A DNA stretch of 58,170 nucleotides from Prevotella sp. UBA2850 (GTDB taxonomy: Bacteria > Bacteroidota > Bacteroidia > Bacteroidales > Bacteroidaceae), in NCBI GenBank assembly GCA_002350805.1, contig DEFO01000042.1:25762-83931 (forward strand), read 5' to 3'. Below are positions 26,365 through 34,058 of the stretch, piece after piece. The position numbers and the translations under genes were made by a program. Position 1 is the stretch's first letter; each line of letters opens with the position of its first letter. The notes beneath the pieces were generated by a model. That model did no database searches, was not told the DNA's origin, and was given only the letters and a program-made list of their open reading frames with translations.

Positions 26365-27822
26365 ATGATGATGAAGAAACTATTGATTTCAGTTTGCCTG
26401 ATGGCAGGTTGTGGCGTTGCCGTCGAGGCACAAACGGGTGCTCCCTATATACACGATCCGTCGACCATTGCCGAGTGCGACGGCAAGTACTACACATTCG
26501 GAACGGGCGGAGGAGGCCTCATCTCCGACGATGGCTGGAGCTGGCACAGCGGCGCTGAGCGCCCTGGTGGTGGCGCGGCCCCCGACGTGTTGAAGATTGG
26601 CGACCGCTATCTGGTCATCTATGGCGCCACAGGTGGCGGACTGGGCGGCGGACACAACGGCCGCATCCTGACCATGTGGAACAAGACACTCGACCCGAAG
26701 TCGCCCGACTTCAAATTCACTGAACCCATCGAGGTGGCTGCCTCCGACGGGATGGAAGACCAGGATGCCATCGACCCGGGCATGCTGCTCGACCCCACCA
26801 CGGGCCGGCTGTGGGTGAGCTACGGTACTTATTTCGGCACCATACGCCTCATTGAGCTCGATCCGGCCACCGGTGAGCGCGTGAAAGGCAACAAAGAGAA
26901 AGACATAGCCATCGATTGCGAGGCCACCGACCTCATCTACCGCGACGGCTGGTATTATCTGCTGGGCACCCACGGCACCTGCTGCGACGGGGTGAACTCC
27001 ACCTATAACATTGTGGTGGGCCGCTCGCGCTCCATAGAAGGGCCGTATCTCGACAATATAGGCCGCGACATGTTCCACGGCGGAGGCCGCATGGTGCTGG
27101 CAGCCGGCCATCGGGTGTGCGGTCCCGGCCATTTCGGACGGACCATCATCGATGAGGGCGTGGAGGTGATGTCGTGCCACTTCGAGGCCGACTTCGACCA
27201 AAGCGGCCGCAGCGTGCTGGGCATCCGTCCGCTGTTGTGGCGCAACGGCTGGCCCGTGGCGGGCGACCCACTGGCCGAGGGTACCTATGCCATCGAGTCG
27301 GAGCGCCGCGGCTATGCACTGGAACTGGCCGTCGACTTCGTACGTATGCAGCAGGAACGGCAGGCCTGGTGGCGCATCGACCCCAACGAACCGGTGAAAC
27401 CCATTGCCAACCAGCAGCTCTCTGATGTGATTTCCACATGGCCCTCGGGCCCCATCGCCGTGCGCTGCAGCGACTATATGTTCCGGCCGCACCAGCGCTG
27501 GACCATCACAACCGTACCCGAGGCTGGCGGTTATCTCAGTGCACCTTATTATAAAATAGAGATAGCAGGGACGCACCGCGCACTGGCCGCCACCGACAAG
27601 CGCGAGGTGGAGACCGTCGAGACATTCACCGGAACACCCGAACAGTTGTGGCGCATTGAACAACTCACCGACGGCACCTACCGCATCATGCCCAAACAGA
27701 TTCCCGGACAGCCGGGAGTGAACACCCGCTATGTGCTCTATTCGGCGGCCGACAGCACTCCCACACTGGCCGAATACGACTTCTCTACCGACAATTCGAA
27801 GTGGAATCTCAAGCAGCATTAA
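26365..27822 (+). CDS. GH43 arabinanase-like hydrolase with ricin-type C-terminus
   Basis: A 485-residue exported protein. The N-terminal 310 residues are a GH43 propeller of the arabinan endo-1,5-arabinosidase kind: YIHDPSTIAECDGKYYTFG (catalytic base Asp), AIDPGMLLDPTTGRLWVSYG (second Asp) and IDCEATDLIYRDGWYYLL (general acid Glu, in place of the usual EGP/EAP). The C-terminal 150 residues (WWRIDPNEPVKPIANQQLSD, then HRALAATDKREV and EQLWRIEQLTDGTYRIMPK) look like a ricin-type beta-trefoil sugar-binding module. The open frame begins at a GTG at 26353 inside a repeat; one of three consecutive ATGs at 26365, 26368 or 26371 is the likely start. The signal peptide ends near AVEAQ. Confidence 0.83.
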   Translation: MMMKKLLISVCLMAGCGVAVEAQTGAPYIHDPSTIAECDGKYYTFGTGGGGLISDDGWSWHSGAERPGGGAAPDVLKIGDRYLVIYGATGGGLGGGHNGRILTMWNKTLDPKSPDFKFTEPIEVAASDGMEDQDAIDPGMLLDPTTGRLWVSYGTYFGTIRLIELDPATGERVKGNKEKDIAIDCEATDLIYRDGWYYLLGTHGTCCDGVNSTYNIVVGRSRSIEGPYLDNIGRDMFHGGGRMVLAAGHRVCGPGHFGRTIIDEGVEVMSCHFEADFDQSGRSVLGIRPLLWRNGWPVAGDPLAEGTYAIESERRGYALELAVDFVRMQQERQAWWRIDPNEPVKPIANQQLSDVISTWPSGPIAVRCSDYMFRPHQRWTITTVPEAGGYLSAPYYKIEIAGTHRALAATDKREVETVETFTGTPEQLWRIEQLTDGTYRIMPKQIPGQPGVNTRYVLYSAADSTPTLAEYDFSTDNSKWNLKQH

Positions 27823-27869
27823 CCCCATCAAATGAGATTTGATGCCATCTCCTTTTCTGAAATAAAACC

Positions 27870-27900
27870 ATCAGGCAGCGCAAAAAAAATGCTGCCTGAT
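27870..27900 (+). terminator. Hairpin after the CE15-GH43 operon
   Basis: A perfect 10-bp stem (ATCAGGCAGC pairing with GCTGCCTGAT) around an A-rich loop, 48 bases after the GH43 stop. There is no clean T-run, so termination may be inefficient. Confidence 0.6.
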
Positions 27901-27924
27901 GTAATTCTTTGCTGAAAACGACTC

Positions 27925-27955
27925 TATTCGGAATTTATTGTAAATTTGCAGAAAA
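27925..27955 (+). promoter_or_regulatory. First copy of a duplicated 31-bp promoter region
   Basis: Identical over 31 bases to 27977-28007. Each copy contains TAAATTTGC, here at 27941-27949, which matches the -7 consensus. Confidence 0.75.
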
Positions 27956-27976
27956 ATCAGATTACATACTTGATTT

Positions 27977-28007
27977 TATTCGGAATTTATTGTAAATTTG
28001 CAGAAAA
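27977..28007 (+). promoter_or_regulatory. Second copy of the duplicated promoter region
   Basis: Exact copy of 27925-27955, offset by 52 bases. The -7 element TAAATTTGC is at 27993-28001, 18 bases before the ATPase start codon. Confidence 0.75.
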
Positions 28008-28019
28008 CTCTGAATAGAG

Positions 28020-28379
28020 ATGGAGAAATACATCAAAAGAGAGACCTATCTTCGTCAGTTGATTGATAGGATGGACAACGGAGAAGTGAAGATTGTTACC
28101 GGTCCCAGACGGTCAGGTAAATCATGGCTGCTCAACAGAATCTTCAAAGACTATCTGCTTGAGCAGGGAGTTGCAGAAGAAAACATCATCATCGTATCTT
28201 TCGACCTGGACGATGAAGAGGAAACCGGCGACCTGACCTACCGCCAGACACAGAAGTCATACCTCTACAGTCGAATCACCGATGCCGCCTCACCTTATTA
28301 TATTAATAAGTACCTTAGTGTAGAATTAATCCTTAAAGTGTATATAAAAGGGAATTTACTAAATTTTCAAGATAATTAA
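28020..28379 (+). pseudogene. AAA ATPase (AAA_14/DUF4143 type), 5' fragment
   Basis: N-terminal part of an ATP-binding protein of the family that pairs an AAA_14 ATPase with DUF4143, common in many copies in Bacteroidales; its cellular role is poorly known. Residues 28-35 are the Walker A motif GPRRSGKS. Authentic sequence runs to about residue 95 (DAASPYY). From 28306 the frame enters an AT-rich insert and adds 24 unrelated residues before a stop at 28377-28379. The 3' part of the gene resumes at 32533. Joining 28305 to 32533 gives SPYYIILDE in frame, the expected Walker B region, so one gene has been split. Confidence 0.85.
28295..28305 (+). repeat. Left copy of 11-bp direct repeat bounding the insert
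   Basis: TTATTATATTA occurs here and again at 32522-32532, exactly at the two junctions between ATPase coding sequence and the insert. This fits a target-site duplication or an exchange site. Confidence 0.75.
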
Positions 28380-28410
28380 ACACCAAAATATAAAATATAG
28401 TAATAAGAAT

Positions 28411-28938
28411 ATGAAAAGACTATTATTGTTCTCGATCATTATGAACATACTGCCGTTTACAGTTTGGTCTCATACTTACAACCTTTACGATTTCATTCAG
28501 AATCAGGTAAAAGAACTAATGAATTCTAATGATGACGGCTGGAAACTGGCCGCAATAACTACTGATGGGGACACCATAGAAATTGCTATGGAAGAAGTTG
28601 GAAGCCTTGTGGCAGTTGACGATGGCTATATATTTAGTGTTCACAACAAATCCGGTAATATTATAAAAGAAAACGTCATAAAAATCTTTTTTATTGGGGG
28701 CAATACTACTGATATACAGAAAATTGAACATACCGGGAATATTATTAGTAAGAAAGTTTCAAATAAGCTTGTATTGATGCTGGTCAAAGGAGTCGTCTCT
28801 ATTTTCAACTCATCGGGTGTTCTGCAAATACAAACAACAGCACAAGGAAGCGAAACTACAATTGATGTTTCTAATCTGCCTCCAGGCCTCTATATAGTCA
28901 AGGCTGGAAAGCAAGTTTTCAAGTTTACCAAAAACTAA
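28411..28938 (+). CDS. Small secreted protein with T9SS type A sorting domain
   Basis: A 175-residue protein with a signal peptide (MKRLLLFSIIMNILPFTVWS), a short N-terminal region with the DGDTIEIAMEEVGSLVAVDD pattern seen in small Prevotella surface proteins, and a C-terminal type IX secretion sorting domain (about residues 120-175: VVSIFNSSGVLQIQTT, then IDVSNLPPGLYIVKAGKQVF). It should cross the outer membrane through the T9SS and be anchored or released there. It has no enzyme motif. It is encoded 21 bases upstream of the large caspase-like gene, so the products may act together. Confidence 0.75.
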   Translation: MKRLLLFSIIMNILPFTVWSHTYNLYDFIQNQVKELMNSNDDGWKLAAITTDGDTIEIAMEEVGSLVAVDDGYIFSVHNKSGNIIKENVIKIFFIGGNTTDIQKIEHTGNIISKKVSNKLVLMLVKGVVSIFNSSGVLQIQTTAQGSETTIDVSNLPPGLYIVKAGKQVFKFTKN

Positions 28939-28942
28939 TCAC

Positions 28943-28950
28943 AAAGGAGG
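28943..28950 (+). promoter_or_regulatory. Strong Shine-Dalgarno sequence
   Basis: AAAGGAGG, nine bases before the start at 28960. Such perfect Shine-Dalgarno sequences are unusual in Bacteroidota and are not seen before the other starts inspected here, which hints at a foreign origin or high translation of the insert gene. Confidence 0.6.
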
Positions 28951-28959
28951 AAATAGAAG

Positions 28960-31900
28960 ATGAAAAGAATATTTAGTTTCACCATTTTACTCTTCATTGC
29001 TATCATCGCGATGGCACAAAGCCAGAAATCGTTTATCGTGACTGATAAGAACGGAAACTCACAATTTGTCCAAAGCCTGATGTTTCAAAAGAATGAAACC
29101 GACAATAAATTTTCTTGGAGAACTAACGAAGACTCCAAAGATTATCAGCAGAATCGCGACATCAAAGACATACATTTCATTGCCCGTACTAATTACACAC
29201 TATCTTCAGGTTCTTCAGACGAAGTTACAAAAATCCTTCGAGACCTTACAGGAAAAGAATTGGCAGATGCAGAAGCTATTGCTACCACGGTGAAAGAGAA
29301 CAGCAACGTGGAGGAATCTTTCACGGAAGACAATGCTAACGTCATCGTAAAGATGAAAGGTGATGAAAGCTACATCGCCTATCCCTTATACGAAGACACC
29401 CCTCTTTTCTCAGAAGAGTTTCTCAATGAGGAAACAACCATTGCAAATCTTGCAAAGCAGAAAAAGGCAAGAACAAAAGCAAGTGCAGGATATAACGTTA
29501 ACGGTAAAGTGGCTATCTTCAATCAGTTCCACGGGCTTAGCGACTATAAGGTTCAGAACAGAATGGTCAGCTATCTGAAGGTTATGTTCGAACTTCACGA
29601 CTATGAAGTGGAATACTATGGGAACAGGGCTGATCCTGCACATTTAGGGAATATAAATTATGACCAGCTGTTTGACCGAAAGAGGCTCAACGATGTTATC
29701 AGCAATTCTAAAGATTACGATGCCATCATTATATTCGCCCACGGCTTCATATTTAAAGGAAAATCTTATTTTTCTACCAGAGAAGCAGTATCCGACAATC
29801 CAAAGGAAGTTTTATGTTACATGGAAGAGGAAGGGAAAGATGTAAAGTACTATGCTTATCCTGTAGAGAATCTAAAAGTAGACAATAGCTGTGTGGTCTA
29901 TCTGGGATCGTGTTTTGGGGCTCCAAAAAATGGTTTTCCAAGTGAAGAGTATGTTTTTCCAAACAGTACGCATACGCCATTGATTGCTTGGGATGGTGAG
30001 AACTGTGTGGCACAGGCTGATGCATCACTGCTGTTCTACTATATTCTTTTCGAAGGATGCAATTTGGAGGCCGCATTACATCTATCATGCCAAAGGGACG
30101 AAAAACACATAGGGACAAAGAGAGTATCGTCTCATTATGTAGACGACCGTACGTTCGAAAGGAATGAAAGTTACGCCCCTTCCTATGCTGATGGGATTAA
30201 AATTAAACTAACACGTACGAAACAACGTGCGATAGACAAAGATGGCCCCTATTACCAAGAAAAGATAGATTATAGCATTGAGGGGACATTCCCATCTGAA
30301 ATAAAATATATAAGAATTGGGCTGAAACCCGTACTCTGGAATGATATGCAAGAAGATGGCCGGCGTGCTTCTGTTGGCTTTCATGTAGATGATAATGTAG
30401 GTTCTGTAACTTATTCTTTGAGAAATGTGCCCGAAGGTCTTTATGTTTTTTGCGTTGATGTGTTTTCACCGGGAGCAGGCCAAAAGACAAAGTGGAAACG
30501 TGTGCGACAAACACAAAGAAATCAATACCTGCTGATTTCTAATTCACTGAATGATAATGCTGCCATACCTGTTACTACAACAGAATCGAATCAAGCGCCC
30601 TATATTGTCGACAGCGAAGGAATTTCTTTAACTTCCATTACATTGACAGCAGGAATCAGTAAGACGTTTCAGATTGATGGTTGTAGCGAACATACATTTA
30701 ATGCTGTGTCCGTGGACAAAAATGTCGCCGAGGTGTCCGTAGAAGAAAAGACCCTGACCGTGAAAGGTAAAGGAGAAGGAACTACCTTTATTGGCGCCTA
30801 CGATGTGCAAAACAAACAAATGGCCATAGTAAAGGTTACCGTTGAGGTAGGAGAAGATCTGTCGCTGAGTAACAACGATCTAATTATGAAGATAGGTGAA
30901 GAGGATAAGATAAAAATTAATGGCGGAAGTGGGAAATATAAAGTGGAATGCAGGGACAATGAAGTAGCAAAGGTTGAGCTTGTTGATTCAGTAATAACCG
31001 TTTATGGAATTGGGGGCGGAGCATGTCTACTAGTAATTACTGACGTAGCACAGAATATAACAAGGTATGCGATGGTTTCCGTGATACACAATAACTCTAA
31101 TGAGAATATCGTATATCCCAAAGACCATTATTCAATCTCAGAAGATGGAAAAACACTGGATGGATGGTTCGGAAATGAAGAGTATATCAATTTAGGGGCC
31201 GATCCGGCATTTAATGATATTGATACAGTTTATTTTAATGTATATTCGGATAATGAATATATGAAAAAAATACACTTGGTTGTTCCAAATCATATAAAAT
31301 ATATATTTTGTTCAAATATTGGTTTTTGTGAAATAGAGGATGGTAATGACAGTATTGTTGTTGATTCCTCAAGCAAACACTTATATTTAGGGCGTACAAC
31401 TAGACAAACAGTTATGTTTCAAGATGAAGTGAAAACACTTGTCTTTGGTGACAAAGTTAAATCATATGATGTATCTGATATGTCTTTTTATGAAGGGCGA
31501 GATTTAGAACTTTTAAGGTTTGGAAGGTCTATGACGACACTTGCTGATAGAGTTTTTGAAGGATGCAATAATATTGAGTTTCTCAAATTCCCTGGATCTA
31601 TGCAGAAGATAGGTTTTACATTTAGAGATTGTACAAACCTCAAAAGAGTGGTATTTGAAGACAATGATAGTATTTTAGACATTGTTAGTAATGCCTTCTA
31701 TGGATGTCATATAAAATCCGTATATGTTGGGCGTGATATTAATACAGATAACCATAATGGTATATTTGATCCAGCATTAGATGAAGTTACACTTGGAAGG
31801 GGGTATACGGGTAAATTTTCTGGTCTTTTTAGATCTCATCAAAATCTTAAAAAGGTAGTTATTAAAAATGGTGTCACAGGTATCAATGATTTTTTTAGTT

Positions 31901-32487
31901 GTAAATGTATCAAATCTGTTAATATACCTTCTTCAGTTAATACTATATATGGTAATGCCTTCTTAGATTGCGATTCGTTATTTGCGATTACTATACCATC
32001 TTCCGTAAAACGTATAGAACAAGGTGCTTTTAAATGGACGCCTATTAAGACACTCATAGTTGAAGATAGTAGCGACTCGTTAATATGGGATGAAACATAT
32101 TACACATTTCTTGAACCCGAATATATGTATATGGGACGTAAGATTTCTGCAGGAGAATTCGCTCTTTGCAGAATGCCTGTAACGGAATTAATTATCGGGG
32201 ACAAAATAACAGGCCCTATTCTTGTTGAGGAGTTTAAGTTATGTGAACATTTGGAATTATTGACAATAGGAAAAGGAATAACGAAAATTGGAATGAATGC
32301 ATTTATGAATAGTCCATTGAAGGAAGTTCACGCCCGACCCACCACACCGCCAGAGTGTGATGATTGGGCTTTCTGGATAGAAGAAATTGGCTCATGTAAG
32401 TTATATGTTCCCAAAAATTGTAAGAGCAAATACGAGTCCTCAGCTGTTTGGAAGGAGTTTGGAGCTATCATAGAAGAAGATGAGTAA
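28960..32487 (+). CDS. Secreted caspase-fold (clan CD) protein with Ig-like and BspA leucine-rich repeats
   Basis: An 1175-residue exported protein. Order: signal peptide (MKRIFSFTILLFIAIIAMAQ); an N-terminal region with the KSFIVTDKNGNSQFVQSLMF lead typical of Prevotella surface proteins; a caspase-like domain about residues 175-385 with His261 in IIIFAHGF and Cys318 in VVYLGSCFG, each after a hydrophobic strand as in clan CD cysteine peptidases (CHAT, C14 and C25 families); a beta-sandwich region; one or two Big_2-like Ig domains about 550-735; and BspA-type LRR_5 repeats about 800-1150 (VFEGCNNIEFLKFPGSMQKI, VNIPSSVNTIYGNAFLDC), closing with the LRR cap KLYVPKNCKSKYESSAVW. There is no T9SS sorting domain of its own. 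A secreted protease or decoy with a ligand-binding LRR region is the likely role. Peptidase activity is inferred, not shown. Confidence 0.75.
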   Translation: MKRIFSFTILLFIAIIAMAQSQKSFIVTDKNGNSQFVQSLMFQKNETDNKFSWRTNEDSKDYQQNRDIKDIHFIARTNYTLSSGSSDEVTKILRDLTGKELADAEAIATTVKENSNVEESFTEDNANVIVKMKGDESYIAYPLYEDTPLFSEEFLNEETTIANLAKQKKARTKASAGYNVNGKVAIFNQFHGLSDYKVQNRMVSYLKVMFELHDYEVEYYGNRADPAHLGNINYDQLFDRKRLNDVISNSKDYDAIIIFAHGFIFKGKSYFSTREAVSDNPKEVLCYMEEEGKDVKYYAYPVENLKVDNSCVVYLGSCFGAPKNGFPSEEYVFPNSTHTPLIAWDGENCVAQADASLLFYYILFEGCNLEAALHLSCQRDEKHIGTKRVSSHYVDDRTFERNESYAPSYADGIKIKLTRTKQRAIDKDGPYYQEKIDYSIEGTFPSEIKYIRIGLKPVLWNDMQEDGRRASVGFHVDDNVGSVTYSLRNVPEGLYVFCVDVFSPGAGQKTKWKRVRQTQRNQYLLISNSLNDNAAIPVTTTESNQAPYIVDSEGISLTSITLTAGISKTFQIDGCSEHTFNAVSVDKNVAEVSVEEKTLTVKGKGEGTTFIGAYDVQNKQMAIVKVTVEVGEDLSLSNNDLIMKIGEEDKIKINGGSGKYKVECRDNEVAKVELVDSVITVYGIGGGACLLVITDVAQNITRYAMVSVIHNNSNENIVYPKDHYSISEDGKTLDGWFGNEEYINLGADPAFNDIDTVYFNVYSDNEYMKKIHLVVPNHIKYIFCSNIGFCEIEDGNDSIVVDSSSKHLYLGRTTRQTVMFQDEVKTLVFGDKVKSYDVSDMSFYEGRDLELLRFGRSMTTLADRVFEGCNNIEFLKFPGSMQKIGFTFRDCTNLKRVVFEDNDSILDIVSNAFYGCHIKSVYVGRDINTDNHNGIFDPALDEVTLGRGYTGKFSGLFRSHQNLKKVVIKNGVTGINDFFSCKCIKSVNIPSSVNTIYGNAFLDCDSLFAITIPSSVKRIEQGAFKWTPIKTLIVEDSSDSLIWDETYYTFLEPEYMYMGRKISAGEFALCRMPVTELIIGDKITGPILVEEFKLCEHLELLTIGKGITKIGMNAFMNSPLKEVHARPTTPPECDDWAFWIEEIGSCKLYVPKNCKSKYESSAVWKEFGAIIEEDE

Positions 32488-32521
32488 AATAATAAAAGTT
32501 TGACTATTTAGCAAATTATAT

Positions 32522-32532
32522 TTATTATATTA
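32522..32532 (+). repeat. Right copy of the 11-bp direct repeat
   Basis: TTATTATATTA, identical to 28295-28305. ATPase coding sequence resumes at the next base. Confidence 0.75.
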
Positions 32533-33360
32533 TTCTTGACGAGGGTATGGCCCTTCTCATTCCGAGAGTTCTGTAGCGAAAGGACAGAACCTGTCAGCGA
32601 ATTGTGGAAAGAATACTACACATACGGAGGAATGCCAGGTCTTTTACGGCAGCGTACTCCAGAGCAGAAGATGGCCTATCTGCAACGTCTGTGGAATAAG
32701 ACCTATCTCGACGATGTCGTAGAGCGACATAAGGTGAAGAATCGCGATGCGCTCTCCTCGCTTATCGATGCCTTGTGTTCTTCTGTGGGTTCACTGACCA
32801 ATCCCAACCGCATCAGCCATGTGCTGAGAAACCTACAGAACAGCAAGATACACCCTGAAACCATAACATCCTATATCAGCTATTTGGAAGAAGCCTTCCT
32901 CTTTGAAGGGTCAAAGCGCTATAACATCAAGGGCAACAAATATTTCGAGAGCATTAAGAAATACTATGCCGTTGATGTAGGACTGAGAAATGCCAAACTG
33001 AATTTCCGTCAGCAGGAGATTACGCATATCATGGAGAATGTCATCTACAACGAACTGCGTATGCGTGGCTTTGCAGTAGATGTAGGTATGGTAGAGGCCC
33101 GGGAAATGCGTAATGGAAAATCTGAATACATACAATATGAGATTGACTTCATAGCCAACAATGGCATGGACAAATACTACATCCAGTCAGCATTCTCCTT
33201 AGACAGTGAAGAGAAGCGCGAAAAGGAATTGAAATCGCTACTCAAAATAGACGACAGTTTCCATAAGATAGTCATCACAGGTAACGACATTGCCAGTTAT
33301 ACTGATGCTAAAGGAATCCGTTTCATGGGATTGTTCCAATTTCTGTTGTCAGGACTTTAG
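32533..33360 (+). pseudogene. AAA ATPase (DUF4143 type), 3' fragment
   Basis: Continuation of the split ATPase. The first bases complete the Walker B block ILDE in the 5' fragment's frame; the frame then shifts, reading GMALLIPRVL to a TAG at 32574. In another frame the RVWPFSFREF block and the rest of the protein follow: DUF4143 region YYTYGGMPGLL, NKTYLDDVVERHKVKN, YAVDVGLRNAKLN and YEIDFIAN (nuclease-like Asp), to the natural C-terminus. The segment that normally lies between LDE and RVWPF (ITGSN sensor region, roughly 50-60 residues by family comparison) is missing. The gene therefore carries a deletion/frameshift in addition to the insertion. A TTG at 32536 could start a short product, but no function is likely. 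Confidence 0.82.
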
Positions 33361-33374
33361 CGGATGAATATAGA

Positions 33375-33412
33375 AAAATGCCCATCGAGTTATTCAGTTA
33401 GATGGGCATTTT
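33375..33412 (+). terminator. Terminator after the ATPase 3' fragment
   Basis: A 12-bp perfect stem AAAATGCCCATC/GATGGGCATTTT with A-run and T-run forming the base, so it can work in both directions. Confidence 0.8.
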
Positions 33413-33486
33413 GATTAAGTTCAATGCATATTACCTGCTCAAGAAACCATCGATGAAGATTGAAATCATTGACAAAAGCAAGGTAC

Positions 33487-33530
33487 GCATCCGTTGGAAT
33501 ACCTGTTCGAATGCGTATTTCAACGGATGC
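33487..33530. repeat. Long hairpin in the gap before padR
   Basis: GCATCCGTTGGAATA pairs with TATTTCAACGGATGC, a 15-bp stem with one mismatch, followed by TCATTATTTTTTG. It may be a second terminator or the remnant of an inverted-repeat element. The gap 33361-33714 otherwise contains a short open frame without family features (33402-33614) and the padR promoter. Confidence 0.65.
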
Positions 33531-33675
33531 TCATTATTTTTTGAAAAGCCATTCTCCCCCATATTACATGCTAAAGCTACTCATGCTTTTAAGGCATTCT
33601 TATTCCATTATTAGTTAATCATCGTTAAATATTAGTATTTTTATAGTACTATGCATTGCAAGGTACTTAGTTTTT

Positions 33676-33710
33676 ACCTATATTTGCAGCGTGAAACATC
33701 AAATATAGGT
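33676..33710. promoter_or_regulatory. padR promoter with overlapping palindromic operator
   Basis: Perfect 11-bp inverted repeat ACCTATATTTG (33676-33686) and CAAATATAGGT (33700-33710), 13 bases apart. The left arm contains the -7 element TATATTTGC (33679-33687). A dimeric PadR regulator binding here would block its own promoter. Confidence 0.7.
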
Positions 33711-33714
33711 AGAT

Positions 33715-34056
33715 ATGAACATTGAAAATGCGAAATCACAGATGCGGAAAGGCATGCTTGAGTACTGCGTATTGCTGTTGCTGAAGCACCTTCCCTCCTA
33801 TGCCAGTGACATCATTCAGCAGTTGAAAAAGGCTGAGCTGCTGGTGGTTGAGGGCACGCTCTATCCGCTGCTGACGCGCCTGAAGAACGACGGGCTGCTC
33901 AGCTATGAGTGGCAGGAGTCCACACAGGGCCCGCCACGCAAGTATTATGCCCTCAGTCCCGAGGGTGAGCAATTCCTCGAAGGCCTCAACGCGGCCTGGA
34001 CCGAGCTCTCTGCGACAGTGAACTATCTGAAACAAACACATGAAAACATTTTATAA
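33715..34056 (+). CDS. PadR family transcriptional regulator
   Basis: A 113-residue winged-helix repressor. The PadR pattern is complete: KGMLEYCVLLLLKHLPSYASDIIQQL (helices 1-2, in one run), VVEGTLYPLLTRLKNDGLLSY (recognition helix region) and GPPRKYYALSPEGEQFL (wing), plus a short C-terminal dimerisation helix. It is two bases upstream of the PspC gene, and PadR-PspC pairs are widespread in Bacteroidota, where the regulator probably controls the pair in response to envelope conditions. A palindrome over its promoter suggests autorepression. Confidence 0.93.
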   Translation: MNIENAKSQMRKGMLEYCVLLLLKHLPSYASDIIQQLKKAELLVVEGTLYPLLTRLKNDGLLSYEWQESTQGPPRKYYALSPEGEQFLEGLNAAWTELSATVNYLKQTHENIL

Positions 34057-34058
34057 CG

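Larger units (their letters stand above)
28306..32532 (+). mobile_element. 4.2-kb AT-rich insert in the ATPase gene
   Basis: This block interrupts the ATPase gene, is flanked by an exact 11-bp direct repeat, and is clearly more AT-rich than the surrounding genes. It holds two complete genes, for a small T9SS-sorted protein and for a large caspase-like/LRR protein, and no transposase, integrase or relaxase. I found no terminal inverted repeats by eye. The mode of entry is unknown; mobilisation in trans, or the remnant of a larger element, are both possible. Confidence 0.7.

Noticed and set aside
28020..28379. Intact small ATPase-like gene
   Set aside because: It has only the Walker A part and ends in insert-derived residues; the rest of the same gene lies at 32533-33360.
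33402..33614. 70-residue open frame between the ATPase fragment and padR
   Set aside because: It begins inside a terminator stem and runs through a long hairpin; no family similarity that I can recognise.
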